DNA of 64,000 bases. It comes from Magnolia sinica (lineage: Eukaryota > Streptophyta > Magnoliopsida > Magnoliales > Magnoliaceae). Below the pieces are notes generated by a model. The model ran no database searches, was not told where the DNA came from, and saw only the letters and a list, made by a program, of their open reading frames with translations. The stretch covers positions 81,868,862-81,932,861 of the forward strand of contig NC_080584.1 of assembly GCF_029962835.1 (NCBI RefSeq), given 5' to 3'. Of the stretch, positions 44,089-57,456 are shown piece after piece. Both the position numbers and the translations under genes were made by a program. Numbering within the stretch: position 1 is the stretch's first letter; each line of letters starts with the position of its first letter.

Positions 44089-44320
44089 TTAATAACCTAT
44101 TTCTAATCGAGCCGAGTCGAGCTCGAGTTCGAGTTTTGAGTCGAGTTCGAGTCGAGTCAAGTTAAAATGACCCATGGTCGAACTCGGCTCGAACTCAACT
44201 CAAGCTAGAATATTTAAGCTTCACTTGGCCCAACTCAGCCATTCAAGCCGAGTCAATCCAAGCTCACTCAAGCCAAGTCGAGCGAGTTAATCGAGCTAGC
44301 TCGACTCGTGAACAGCCTTA
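43151..44320. mobile_element. Non-autonomous hAT-like element, unit 2
   Basis: 1170 bp with flanks GTAACCGA (43143-43150) and GCAACCGA (44321-44328), 7 of 8 identical, which is clearer than in unit 1. The longer CA run (44054-44087) accounts for most of the length difference. Confidence 0.78.
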
Positions 44321-44328
44321 GCAACCGA

Positions 44329-44844
44329 GGCTAAAAGTCTGCACTTTGGGTTGTGGCTTTTGGATTTTCTCAATTACATCAGATCTTTTATTCAAGTCAC
44401 AATACAAAATAAAATTCAAATATTTTAAGGCCTAGTTGAGTTTCATCGAATTAATGCAAAGATAATCTACAAGCTCAAAATAGAGCTAATCACAGGTTCA
44501 CCAGGCTAGAAATAATCCATTAATCTAAATGCATCTTTTACGCTACATTTTGAAACACACCTGACTTGGATTACAATTGTTCAGTGTAATTAGGTGGCAA
44601 TGATCGAATTGTATCGACGGTTAGTGTTATTCATAATGGAGTACAAATTGCAATTAAATTCCTTTCTAGTTGAACTTAGAGTAATGATCACACAATACAA
44701 ATACTATGATAGTTTCAAATTGGTAATTTCAGCTTCACTGAAATGATTATTGCATTTCTAGATGATAGCATGTCCAAACACAACCATAGCCTTGCATATA
44801 ATCTCACCTTGAGCTATCCTCAAACTGTCCATACATATTAACAT
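44329..44844. other. Unassigned DNA, unit 2
   Basis: Counterpart of 14202-14719; no gene seen. Confidence 0.4.
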
Positions 44845-46651
44845 TTCAGTATCCTTCCTGCGGATGTTTCAGCTCCTTGAGTAGGTTTCTCAACCAAATT
44901 CCTTCACAAACAGTGGACGATGCTGCCACGTACTCTGCTTCACATGTGGGCAGGGCAACCATACTCTACTTCTTCAAATTCCATGTGAAAGCAGTCGTTC
45001 GGAGATAGAATACATAGCCAGTGGTGCTCTTTCTTTCATCTTAGTCACCTCTCCAATTACTGTCTGAGTATCCATACAATATTGCTTCATCATCGTATGG
45101 ATAGAAAAGATCGAATTCCATTGTTCCTTTGATGTACCTGAGGATTCTTTTTGCAACTAGCCAGTGTGATTCTTTTGGTGCTTCCATGTACCTACTTAGA
45201 AGCCCAATACTGTAGACGATATCCGGCCTTGTGATTGTGAGGTACCTTAGGCTTCTAATCAGACTCTTGAATATAGTCGGGTCAACGCTGTTTCCTTCTC
45301 TGTCCTTTGTCAGTTTTAAGCCCGTTGCTACAGGCGTGTTTACGACATTGCAATCGGCCATCTTGAACTTTTCAAACAATTCCTTGGTATACTTCTTCTG
45401 AGATATATAGATGCCACCATGTTGTTGATTCACTTCAATGCCTAGAAAAAAGGACATCAGACCTCTGTCGGTCATCTCAAACTCCTTAAACATGGCCTTC
45501 TTAAATTTGTTAAACATCGGTCGGTTATTTCCTGTAAACAACAAATCATCAACATGCAGGCATGTTATAAGCATATCACCATGAGCATTCTTCTTGATGT
45601 AAACTGCATGCTCATATGGACATTGGGTGAAGCCGTTTTCTTGAAGATAGTTGTCGATGCGTGCATTCCAAGTTCATGAAGCTTGCTTCAACCCTTAGAG
45701 GGCTTTCTTCAGTCGACACACCTTGTATTCCTCTCCTTGCATAACAAAGCCTTCAGGTTGGTCAACATAGACCTCTTCTTCCAGAAGTCCATTCAGAAAT
45801 GCAGATTTTACATCCAGTTGGTAGATCATCCAACTGTGATGGGCTGCAAGGGAGATAATCATTCTTACAGTGTCAAGGCGAGCAACAAGAGTGAAGACTT
45901 CTTCATAGTCCACCCGGTACTTCTGTTTATACCCTTTGCTACGAGCCTTGCCTTGTAGCGATCGATCTCACCATCAACATTTCTCTTGATCTTGTACACC
46001 CATTTGATGCTAATAGTTTTCTGGCCATTAGGAAGCGTAGTCAACTCCCATGTGTCATTTCTCTCAATGGCATGAATTTCTTCTTTCATAGCAATTCTCC
46101 AACAATCTTCTCTTATGGCCTCCTGAAATGTCAAAGGCTCATGATCTGCATACAGACAAAAGATTGACCTCTTCAGTTTGCTCATAAATGTCGCTTAAGT
46201 TTTTTATTTTTATAGGTGCCATGGGTGAGGACGAGCTAGCCAAATTTTGACTTGATGGAGTACTTTCAGGAGTGATGGAATGTACTCCTGGACTTCTATG
46301 TACTGATGATGTGGCCGAAGAAGGTGTTGCGGGCGTTTGCTCTTGACGGTCATACCTTTCTTCATGTTCTTCTGTTTCGACTAGAATATCTTTGGTCGAT
46401 TCTTCATCGTTCCATTTCCAAGCTTCTTCCTCACTAAAGACCACATCTCTACTCACCACTACTTTATTGGTTAGTAGATTGTAGAGCTTGTAGGCTTTAG
46501 ATCATTCACTGTATCCGATGAAGATGTATTTTTCACCCCGATCATCAAGCTTCATTCTTCTTGCTTCTGGAATTTAAGCGTAGGCAACACACCCAAAGAT
46601 CCTTAAGTGCACCACGCTCGGTTTGTAGCCACTTTATGCCTCCTTTGGTGT
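44845..46651 (-). pseudogene. Copia I pol, 3' half, unit 2
   Basis: Same domains as in unit 1: HVDD box, DVKSAFLNG, RNase H start. Shared defects are the 1-bp deletion after KARLVAKG and the Tyr-to-TAA in KALYGLKQA. It lacks the TAA present at 15045 in unit 1, so RT and RNase H stay joined to a GYSDSNW segment. It has its own TGA at 45674-45676 where unit 1 has CGA (Arg). Confidence 0.9.
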
Positions 46652-46827
46652 CATCACTACCAAAAAAATGAGCAAAGGCTACGGACTATGATAGTTTTTG
46701 GCTACGGATATAGACCGTAGCTATATTGCTACAGCTTAAATCTGTAGCTAAAAATAATCGAACCGTAACTAAAAGCTAACACCTCCACTCGTACCTACAA
46801 CCTGAGACGGCCCCATAAGGGACTCTA

Positions 46828-47083
46828 TGATGCACATTAAAATATGTGTGCTCCATCTAATACGTCTATTCATTTTGAAAGAGCATTTTTGGGCAAGAGC
46901 CCAAAAAAGGAAGTAATTCGAAGGCTCAAGTGGACCACATAGTAGGAAACAGTGGAGGTTAATTACCTACCATTGATTAATGGTGTGGCTCAAGTCGACC
47001 TTCAAATTTCCTATATTTTGTGGTCAATCCCTATAAAAAAAATTAAAAAATTAATGGACGGAGTGGATATATGAAATGTATCA
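46828..47083. mobile_element. MITE D, unit 2
   Basis: Counterpart of 16700-16955. Confidence 0.45.
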
Positions 47084-47359
47084 TAATGGATCCCACAAAG
47101 CCGCCCTTGAGAGGGTTATTCGTCCATGACCGTCAAAACTGTATGCAGGAAATTCGGTGAACTGCTATGGTCCATGGATTTTAGCTACGGATTAAAACCG
47201 TAGCTAGACCGTAGTAGGTAAAAATGCGAAAACTCTTACTGCGCTGCCCTTTTTCTTTTCCCCCCTTGCACGAAATCTTTCATCTCCCTCCACGCCAAAC
47301 CCATTCTATGTCCATCTTACAAAACCCTTCATTTCCCTCCACTCCAAACCCATTCCGTG

Positions 47360-47363
<4 letters not shown>

Positions 47364-47443
<80 letters not shown>
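47364..47443. repeat. (CT)n microsatellite, unit 2
   Basis: About 80 bp of CT, roughly twice unit 1. Sequence to its right is also rearranged relative to unit 1 (fewer GATCTCCCCTCTCACGAAC units). Confidence 0.9.
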
Positions 47444-47449
<6 letters not shown>

Positions 47450-48322
47450 TCACGTGCTCTCCCTCTCCCTCCCTCTCTCTGCCCCCCTTTTCTCTCTCTC
47501 GATCTCCCCTCTCACGAACCCCCCTTTTCTCTCTCTCGATCTCCCCTCTCACGAACCCCTCTTCTCTCCCTAACCATCCCCTCTCTCTTGATCTCACGAA
47601 GACTTCCCTCTCTGACGCCATAATCTGCGTCCATTTTAGGTATGCAAGAATGACTTTCTTCTTCTTCTTTTTTCCCTTTTGAATATTCATATTGCTGTCT
47701 TTTTTCTTCTTCTTTTTTGAATTGGATTGGGTTTTTTTTTTTTTTTTTTATTTTTTTATTTTAGGGTTTTTTTTTTCTCTTATGAATGATATAGATGTTT
47801 TAATATGCCAAAATAACAATCTACTTAAGGATTTGAATGGCATGGATGTTGATGAGGCAAAGTAATGATCCTCATGTGTTTAAGGAACCCGATTATAGGT
47901 AATATTGAGAAGAACATTCTTCTTAACTTAGTAGCAATTCTCCATAAATTGATTTTGATTAGTTATCTTTCCTGGACTTGTGTATAATACCTGAAGCAGG
48001 AATGTAAAGTTGAGCGTAATGCCTACTGAGGTGTTTCCTTGCTGATTTCTATTTGCAATCACATACTCACTTTCCCCATTATATTCATGTTATATCTAAA
48101 ATGTTCATCCATTTATTTTTATTTTTATTTTATTTTTCATATGAATATGGGGTATGAACCCAAAATGGAAATCTGATCCAAATTATGTATGGACCATACG
48201 ACAGGAAAGAGTGGTAACTAAATGCCCACCATTAAAAAGTAAAATCCTCTTCAGGGTTAGAAAAAGGGTGCGGCTTCCGTAGATCCCTTGACTGATGTCG
48301 CTTGCATTAATGCCGTCCATCC

Positions 48323-49358
48323 AACAATAGTGTTTGGTTTTGAGATGGTTGGGCGTTTGTGGTAATGTTTCGCCTTTTGGCACTTCTTCAATAAAAGTGC
48401 ATTTACCTTTAAAAAAAATCTATGATCTTTTGGTGGGTTGTTCAAAAACTAGAGTTAAGGGGGTTATCCATGGTGTTGGCATTCGGTGCTTGGGATTCAA
48501 TTGCATATGGAGAATTAGTGCAATGAGCTTCTTCTTCTTTTTTTCCTGGACGAAACTTTTTAGCTTTGAATCCATGGATTTGTGGAGTTGGGAATTTGCC
48601 AAATCCATGGAGAGATTCTTAAATGGGGTTGGGGTTGTCCATGTAAAGGGTTTGTGGATCTTAAATTGGTTCTCTTTCCATGTCATTTTGTTGTATGGAC
48701 GCGCAGTCCTTTCCAATCCGAAGTCTCAATTATTTGGCAAATTCTTCCTTATGGTATAATATGGGGGCTATGGAAAGAAATTCTAGAATCCTTGAGGGAA
48801 AGACTTTATAGATTGGCTCTGTAATTCAATTGATTTCCTCAATGATCAAAAGTTAGAGTTTAGAAGGGGTTTGCTTGATTTGCCAAATAATACCTTCTTT
48901 GGAGAAACAAACTCCATAGTTTGTGGTGGGGAATTTTTTGCAAAATCCAAATCCATGGGGAGTGTTTTAAATGGGGTTGGGGCTGCCTTCATGGGTTGTA
49001 AGCTGTTTTGGGGCCTTAAATGTGTCTATTTTCCATGTCATTGCTAGATGGACATGGCATCCTTTCCAATCCCAAGACTCAATTATTTGGCCATGGTATA
49101 AGGTGAGGGTTTTTTTTTAGAGGAATTCTAGAATCGTTGGGGAAAGGCTTTATAGGGGGGCTCTGTAATTTAATTGATTTCCTCTATGTTCTTTGGATGG
49201 ATTGTTCAACAGCTAGAGTCGAGTGGGTGTTATCAATGGCACTGTCATTCATTGATGGGGATTCAATTGTATTTGGAGATTTAGGGTAATGAGTTGTTCT
49301 TCGTAGCCCTATGGGAGTTATTTACACATTTATGAATAAAAATAAAAATAAAAAGTAT
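48323..49358 (+). mobile_element. Possible LINE remnants, unit 2
   Basis: Counterpart of 18165-19200, nearly identical. Confidence 0.35.
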
Positions 49359-50203
49359 TGGTAATGAAGTCCCTCGATCATTATCCTACCTTAATGCCGC
49401 TTTACTCAAGAATATATATAGTGAATCTAGAGGAGAAGGGATGTGTAAAAAATGGCAGAATTTTTGGAGTAAATATCATTGGCCTTGTTTTGCTGGCCCT
49501 GAATTGGTTTTGTTTGTTGAATATTTCAATTGACTTAATAAGGTGGTTATATCCTACAAATTATTTCATGTTTTAAATGTATGGTGATGAGATGCAAGCT
49601 TGTCAAAGTACTACCAGATGCAAAACCTCATAGGTCAAATCATCCGACTTCTTAATGCAACTCATGTTTCTGAAGAAATTGGTTTTTCTGTTGATAAATA
49701 CATGTATGTGGTTCACGAATATGGAGGAGAGTATAGTTAGAAGAATCTGGCTTCTTAATGCAGTCACACCAAAGATTTTCTCCAAGGCTAATGGTATTTT
49801 ACATTAAGAAGCAATTTGATAATTCTAATGGAAACCAAAATCACAGGGTTGCCACATCTTTGAGAGCTTAATGACCCAAAGGTATTATTGTAACCATTGA
49901 GTTGGCCTTTTTACTAGTTAATATTATTTTTCACGTAAATGTTCATTGGATAACATTTGTTGATTTACTTTTTACTTTCTGTAAAGTAATTAAGTTCCCC
50001 CCCCCCCCCCCCTTTTTTTCTTTTTCTTTCTTTCTTACTTTTTTAAGTGTAAATACTTTTTGATGCTTTAATGTGGTAATATAGAATTTTTCAAAGGATT
50101 TGATGCATCTTTGTTTTCTTTATACTCCATTTGGCTGATTAATTTGAGTTTCTGTAAAACGTAAAAAGAAAGAGCATTAGTCAGACAAATTCTTGTCTTG
50201 CAG

Positions 50204-50401
50204 AACTGATGAGGAGTCGAGCTTTGTAAAACCTGATGTTAGTTATCATACCGAGATGCATGTTTCAAAAGTTGACAGTGAGCAGCTTGAGTGTTCTCAG
50301 CAACCATTACTTGACAACAACTTCGGAACTGTTTTCTCAGCTTTTGCCTCCTAGCTTCACTGAACTGTTGAATGGCTGTTTGACTGAACATGAGAACAAT
50401 G
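50204..50401 (+). pseudogene. Exon-like segment of unidentified captured gene, unit 2
   Basis: Counterpart of 20045-20242 with the same acceptor, donor-like end and TAG. Here the peptide begins TDEESSFVKPDVSYHTEM (Val to Glu change) and has Leu for Val after SEQ. Confidence 0.4.
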
Positions 50402-51472
50402 GTAAGATATGCAAACTATATTTACATGTTAGAATTTGGCATGCTGAATCTACAGGTGTACACAGTGTTCAATAACTCATCATGGCTTGACTGTAACTAG
50501 ACTGAGTTAACCGTTGTTGTTGGTACACTTGGAGCCTAGCAATACCGAGCTGACTCAGTTATGTTCCAAATCCATCTGCATGTTTTGCATTAACAACAGT
50601 CCATGGAAAACCTTCATTTGAATAATTCCGATATTGAAACAACATTCTCTTCAAGGTAATCCTTTTGAAAGACTTCCCATCAACGATTTCTTTAACTGAG
50701 ATTTACGAATATTGCAAAGCCACCAAAGGTGCTTGAAGAAATTGATATGATGTCCCAAGTCACGGTATTTTTTTTAAAACATTACTAGTTTCCTTAGTAT
50801 GACATTCTCTCTGTTTGTGTAGTTTTAAAATTTTGAACTTTTTTAGTTGCAGAGATGCACATCGGATTCTTCTTTTCATGGTATGTGAATTTCTTCCATT
50901 ACCAGTTCTCTGCTTCTAGTCTGAAGGTTGTGCCTAGATCGACTTGATTCTTTGTACAGGGCATCAAGATGGTGGGATCCTTTTGTTGGATGGATTGGAT
51001 CATACATATGTGCCATGTTGTCACATGTTTTGGTGTGAACATGAGCTGACTGTGCTCGTCTGTGGGCTTAGTAAAGCTCTTCCTCACTATTTGCTTCAAA
51101 AAAGCCTAAAAAAATAAAAAACACACAAAAAAAGAGCTCTTCCCCATAATATATATGGGCTACATTAATCAGTTCCCTGTAGCATGTAAGTCACTGTCCT
51201 CCCATATTGTAATTAGTCTTCAGTGAGGTCTAGACTCTTCATTCAGTTGGTCCAATTGCTATGGATCAGGAGTTAAACATGGATTAGATGAACGACCCAA
51301 TATTCATATTGGTCAGAAGTCTGTTCTTACTCCTTTTTATGATGCTGCTTCTATTCAATTCTTACCAGATTTTATGACTAGAGTAGATATGGTCATTGAT
51401 AAACTGGGAGGTGATATGACAATCTAATCATCTCCAAATCACACACAGGTTAGAATGCTTCATACTTGTACA

Positions 51473-51473
<1 letters not shown>

Positions 51474-51505
<32 letters not shown>
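51474..51505. repeat. (ATT)n microsatellite, unit 2
   Basis: Shorter allele of the run at 21326-21365. Confidence 0.9.
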
Positions 51506-51648
51506 TCAGTACGGAAATTGAAAGCTATACATGGTGGACAGTGTTAAGTTGTACAGTGGAGAATATACAACCATTTTAAACTGCCGAAATTTCGGTGTCC
51601 ATAACTTCTTGGAAAACTACTGTTTCGTACTTATGATTTCCTTTCAAG

Positions 51649-51997
51649 TTGATGTTATGCGTTGTGAAACTAATTATATTGATGTAGCTTATACCCATTA
51701 TATCTCACAGTTACAACAAAGTGGGTTGCTTAAAGGGGATGATCTCACGGATCAGTTTTTCCGAATCCTCATGGTAAACTTTTTCTGTGGTTTTTATTAT
51801 GTTTCCATGAGAATCCTCTAGACCCTCACAGTTGTTAAGAGTTTTCCTCTTTCTACCTATTATTTCAGGAAATTTCTGTAGCAAATTGTTTGGCCATTAA
51901 TCCAAGCTCATTGTCCCTACAAACGCCACAACAAGTCCAGCATTTCTCATTTGTTGTTATTGATATGTATGCAAAGCTTGTGGTTTTAGTTATTAAG
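51649..51997 (+). pseudogene. NOT1: Captured NOT1 exon pair, unit 2
   Basis: Exon A is 51649-51773 and exon B 51869-51997 (129 bp, 43 codons, fully open). Exon B keeps the base missing in unit 1, so its reading frame continues from exon A across the 95-bp intron. It encodes EISVANCLAIN, LQTPQQVQHFSF and IDMYAKLV before the AAG/GTAGGG donor. Resemblance to plant NOT1 is from family knowledge. It is only a fragment, and no start, stop or remaining CNOT1 domains are present. Confidence 0.78.
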
Positions 51998-53624
51998 GTA
52001 GGGATCTTTTTTTTCTTCTTCTGACTAAGCTTCATGCAATGAATGGAAACTAAATTGATGAATGTTTCCATCATAGTTTGGGTATCTATGAACAGTATCA
52101 GGAGCAATGGGATGATCTGTTGCAACCCCACGTATGAGTTCTCTCTTTGCCTAAGGAAATACCAAGTTCATCATTCTTCTCTTCCCTCAAGTGATCATAA
52201 TAACCATGCTATTGTCCTGAGAATCCTAAACCATCACGCCATTTCGACTCATGATAGCTTGCAGGTCTCTCCACTTGATCCTTGTAAAATGGACTGTTGT
52301 CATTAGGCAAAGCTGGAGATAATGATTTTGTTCGCAATCTTGCCTAAGAGTAATTTGGGTTTGTTGTATATGATTAAAGAATTCTTTTAGTTGCTTACTT
52401 GATTGCTAGTTTAACTGGTTGTGGTTGTTTCTTAGCAGGCTGTGGGTTTGTTGTATATGAAGTTTGATCCATAATGGTAACTCCCTCTCCTTTTTGTTGC
52501 ATTGTAAAAAGAAATGCATTTGCTTGGTTTGCTGGTTGCAGGTGGTTTAGCTTAAAATCATATCTACTTTGCAAACCATGTTGAGATTTTTGGAGGTAAA
52601 CAGGCACGGTCATTGTGGATGGGGCATCCTGTAATTGACAACCCGTGCACATTACGATACTAGCCATGTATATAACATGCTCCCCCATTTTAACAATGGA
52701 AATGTGGAATTTGTTGTTGTAATTTTTTGTTTGATTCAAATCAAACACCTTCCATCTCATGACTTAGTTGGGATTCTTGTGCAGATAATGCAATATATAC
52801 GTGTCTTTTAATAGATGTTGTGAAATGAGGTTTGTTCATGGATCTATGGAATTGGGTGAAAGCAGATTTAGATTGAGCTTTGTGATTTATTTTTACTTTG
52901 GTTTTTTATTTTTTATTTTTTATTTTATTTTTCATGTTGATATAGAAGCCTATGGAGTTTCTGAATGTGTTTACCAATGGCAGATCCTGTTTAAGGAATT
53001 TAAGAATTGGGTCTGAGTTGGTGGGAAATGTAGGTTTTTTTGGTTAGGTTTTGTTGGAATAAATGAATGTGAGAGCCTTCTGGAATTGGGTCATGGTGAT
53101 TATCTTAGGATATATAGCAGCTGGGGTGTTATGGTTGAGAATTCTATTTCCTAGGAGGAAGTGGATTATTACATTCTTATTTCTAACAGTTCCGGAAGAA
53201 AACACCTGATGAAGAAACTCATGAGTTGATCTATTAGGGCATGTACTACAATGGTAAGAGATGCCATTATTATATTTTCTTTAATTTTTCTTTAAAAAAA
53301 GGTAGTAGCTACGGCTATTAACCGTAGCTGTTTATGTGGAAACCGTAGCTGTTGGTATTTTAGCCTAATGCTATGGTTTTCACTCTACTTTTAGCTACAG
53401 ATATAATCCGTTGTTGTAGATACCCTAGAGCTATGGAAGCAATGGCTACGGATTTAATCCGTAACTATTGTTTCTATGGCTACGAATTAAATCCGTAGCC
53501 ATAGCTTTAAGATCTATGGCTACGGTACCAATGGCTACGGTCATGCTATGGACTATAACCGTAGCCATAGGGCTTTAGCTACGGTTTTTATCCATAGCCT
53601 TTTCCCAGTTTTCTGGTAGTACAT

Positions 53625-54746
53625 GTTTCTGACACTCTTAGTTGGACACTGATTGAGCAGGTAGAAAGTACATGCAACTGCATTTACCCAAAAGCTCTTT
53701 GGCAGGCCTTTCTCCTTCAACATGGTCCTCGTCATGTCGAGGATTGTGTGGTTCTTCCATTCCATAATTTCATTCTGTTGTGGCGTGTAAGCTGTAGTAA
53801 GTTGTTGCTTAATGCCATGTTCCCTGCAAAAATCTTGAAATGCATTTGAAGTGTACTCTCCACCCTTGTCAGATCTGAGTACTTTAATTTTGTGACCACT
53901 TTCAACTTCAATACGAGCTTTGAAAATTTTAAAGATAGTGAAAGCGAAATATTTTTCTTTGATGCAATACACCCAAAGTCTTCTGCTGAAATCATTAATG
54001 AAGGTAATAAAGTATTTATTACCTCCAAGAGAGGGTGTTTCAAGTGGTCCGCAAATATTAGTGTGAACCAACTGAAGTGGTTCCTTTACTCTTCTGGACA
54101 CTCCACTTGGGAAAGAGTTCCTTTGTTATTTGTCGGGTGTGCACGCCTCACATACATGTTCTAGAGCTTCAATAGCCGACAAGTTATGCGCCATGCTTGA
54201 TGAGGATAAGAGTTTAAGGCCACTAAAATGGAGATGCCCAAAGCGAAGATGCCATCTCCATGAATCATTCTTCATGAGTTCATAGAAATACTTCTCAACC
54301 TTTGTGTTAATATGGAGAGGAAACATGCGATTCTTTGCCATTTGGACTTTAGCTATAAGTCTCCTGTGAGCATCTCTTATAGAGAGAGAACAGTTCTCCA
54401 TGTGTATGGCATACCCCTTCTCAAGGAGTTGGCCGATACTGAGGATGTTATTTTTCATATTTGGTACGTAATACACATTAGAGATGTAATTTGGCTCACT
54501 ATTCTTCTGATGGATTTTAATTTTTCCTTTACCTATCACGGGTACCTTTGATAAGTCGCCAAAACTCACGTCGCCACAAACTCCTGTGAGTTCCACGAAC
54601 AGTTCTTTATTATTACTCATGTGGTTGCTTACACCAGTGTCAAGATACCACACATCTATTCGTTCGCATGCCTTTTCTTGTGCCAGGAGGAGTGTGGAGT
54701 CTTCTTCTTTATAGTGTGATGCTTCAGCATAGTTGGATCATTCATC
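53625..54746 (-). pseudogene. Copia I pol, 5' half, unit 2
   Basis: Protease WYLDTGVSNHMSNN (Ala to Val next to the active site, a private change). Integrase has the same VHTNICGP Asp-to-Asn substitution and is followed by the CACTA insertion. Confidence 0.9.
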
Positions 54747-55649
54747 TTAATCCACTTTACTCCAACGCTCAGAGGCATAATGGCCAAATTTCTTACAATT
54801 GTGACATTGAACATTCTTTGTGTTTCCACGACCACGTCTGAACCAGCCTCTACCATTTCCTTTTCCACGGAAACTAGTATACTTTTGTTGATTTTGTTGA
54901 TGGCTTGGATGATATCCACGCCCTCCGCCTCTTGCACGATTGCTAGTGCCACGACCCCCTCATTGCGTATGGCCATTCTTTTGTTCATTTAGAGTGAACT
55001 TAGACTCTAATGCATGCTCAAGTGTTGAACCAGCATTTTTTTGCATTCGTTGCTTATGTACTTGCAATGATCCCATCAGTTCTTCAATGGAAAGTTTTTC
55101 CAAGTCCTTTGATTCTTCGATCGCCACAACCATATGCTCAAATTTGGTTGTGAGAGATCACAATGCCTTTTCCATGACACGTCTGTCTTCAACTTTTTCA
55201 CCATTTCTTTTTAAATCATTAATAATAACAATTAGATGTGAGAAACAGTCAAAGATACTTTCACCTTCCTTCATGTGCACCGCTTCGAACTCGGCTCTTA
55301 GTGTTTGAAGGCGAGCCCGCTTCACTCGATCAACACCCTTGAAGACGGTGTCAAGGGTATCCCAAGCTTGCTTGCTTGATATTGCTTCAGCAATCTTTTC
55401 AAAGGTTGATTCATCCAACCCTAGATAGAGGAGGAACAAAGCCTTGTTATCTTTCTTCCTTTGATTTTTGAGAGCTATCTTTTCTTCGTTGGTGAAGGCG
55501 GCTTCTTCCCCCATAGTGGGTTCTACATATCCATAGGTGACAATCTCCCATAGTTCTTGCGATCCGAACAACGCCTTCATTTGGATGCACCACCTTTCAT
55601 AATTGTCTTTTGACAACTTAGGAACCGGTGGCTGGATTGAGCTGGCCAT
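54747..55649 (-). pseudogene. Copia I gag, unit 2
   Basis: Starts MASSIQPPVPKLSKDNYERW at 55649. It shares the internal TGA (55158-55160) and the zinc knuckle with Arg for the last Cys. Confidence 0.88.
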
Positions 55650-56146
55650 CTTTTAAAAAAAAAAAAAATTTAAAGAAGGAATGACTGATTTTTATTTTTC
55701 ATTTTTAAATGAAGGGAGAGAGAGAGATGAAATAGAAAATAGATTTATTTATTTTTTAGCTAGGAAAAACTTTGAAATCTGTTTTTTTTTTTTTTGCTAA
55801 AAACCTGCTATTTTTTTTTTTGGACAGATTTTTTCTTGAAATCTGATTTATTTATTTATTTCTTAGCTGGAAAAAACTTTTGGATTCTGATTTTTTTTTT
55901 TTTTAAACAGATGTTTTTTGGTTGAAAAATTGCCGGCAACTTCAACCTGGGAACTCAAAAAAACTTGCAATCTAATTTTTTTTCAAATAGATTTTTCTTC
56001 AAAGAAATCTATACTTGGTTGGAAAAAAAAACTGAAAACTTCTTCTAAAAAAGGAACTAGACTTTGAACAAATTTTTTTCTTCAGAAAAAAAATCTGTAC
56101 ATGGCTGAAAAAATTGCTGGAAACCTTTTCCGGAAAAACAACTAGT

Positions 56147-56157
56147 CTTTGATACCA
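56147..56157 (-). promoter_or_regulatory. Copia I primer-binding site, unit 2
   Basis: TGGTATCAAAG on the minus strand, as at 26016-26026. Confidence 0.8.
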
Positions 56158-56160
56158 GTT

Positions 56161-56401
56161 TGATGGTGGTATAAGCCAAAGATTTCCTTGGCTTTACAAC
56201 GCCTTAGATTTGAATTCACTGGACACGTAAGAAATAAGAAGAGAAACTTGGCTATTTTGTTGTTGCTTACAAGCTTATTGACTTGAGTACAAACGGACTA
56301 TAAGAGCTCCCTTACATAGACAATTTCTACCAAGGTGAAAAGACAAAAATGCCCTTTTAAATTACACTATAGGGGCATGGTATTAACTATTGTAACAAAC
56401 A
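56161..56401 (-). repeat. Copia I 5' LTR, unit 2
   Basis: 241 bp, TGTTTGTTAC...CCACCATCA on the minus strand. Confidence 0.75.
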
Positions 56402-57456
56402 CCAAAAAAAATATTAAAAGATTCTACATTTGGAACTGAACAGCCGCATGGAGCAAAACACCTATTGCTGGAAGTTTCTTCTAACATTTACTCTCCTTGA
56501 GAATCCAAGGGACAGAGGAAGATGCACCGAATTGGTTTGTACTTCCAACAGATCGATACCTGGTGGAATGCCTCTGATAGGTACCAAATCAAGTGCATCA
56601 TTAGCTCTTTTTGGAAGATTTGATGAAATAGGTAGTTCGAGGTTCCCTTATGAAATGAGACATGGAATGGAGCCACATTGAAGTTCCGAGAGTGTCGAAG
56701 GAATCTCGGGGCTCATATTGGTCATGGATTTAGAAGGGGAGTGGAACTATATGAACTGAGAGTTCAGATAAAATGCTAAAACGAAACATTTAAAAGACAT
56801 AATCGCTAACATTACATTCTTGACAAGTTCTTGTTCGAAAGACAGATAAAGAGAGTGGAAATTCATCTTAAGGAGAACCCGCTGACCATGATGTCGAAGC
56901 TTTTCATTTCATTACACGTCCATCCCAGTGTTCTGGTGAGGAGAACCTCCAAACCGTGATGTTGAAGCAACAGTTTGGTAGTTCTACTGCTTTTCTTTTG
57001 GTTCCCGGTTCTTCTTCTCCTCTCTTACGGCAACAAGGTCACGGGGCCATTTATAATACTGATATAACTTATCTAATGTAAATATTCTTTATAATAATTA
57101 TTAACCATCGAGTCAAGTCAATTCGAGTCTTTAAGTTGACCTGACCCGACCCAACCCCAAATGAACATGGAGTTAAGTTTGTTTTTTAACCATGGTCCAT
57201 GCTGCCCATGAGCTTTTACAACCTGAATTTAAAATAAAATAAAAATTAATAATAAAAAAAGGCCACCAACTACGTTTTGAGAATCGCACCCATTCCAATT
57301 GCTTCTCCAAAGAGCTTTGGTAGGCCCTCCTAAAGGCGAAGGAGAGGCCCATTCAACTATCATGTGAGCCACTTATGCTCTGCCTTTTGCTCCGCGTCTG
57401 TTACTATTGCCACTGCTTGGAAATGAAGTTCTTGAGAGGGCTCCAACCTTGATAAG
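56402..57456. other. Non-coding flank, unit 2
   Basis: Counterpart of 26271-27324; no recognisable gene. Confidence 0.45.

Larger units (their letters stand above)
42475..44357. mobile_element. CACTA terminus with hairpin array, unit 2
   Basis: CACTACAAGAAAGTAAGC at 42475, the 42-bp array at 42538-43150, interrupted by the hAT element and ending ~37 bp after it. The opposite end is missing here too. Confidence 0.65.
46655..53621. mobile_element. 6.97-kb gene-capturing CACTA element, unit 2
   Basis: CACTACCAAAAAA start, TTTTCTGGTAGTA end, CAT duplications at 46652-46654 and 53622-53624. Content and order are as in 16527-23483. Differences are the longer CT run, shorter ATT run, a poly-C run at ~49997-50012, and a few indels. 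Confidence 0.85.
44845..56401 (-). mobile_element. Copia retrotransposon I, unit 2
   Basis: Same truncated, CACTA-split element as 14720-26270: LTR 56161-56401, PBS 56147-56157, no 3' LTR. The breakpoint within RNase H is identical. Confidence 0.9.
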
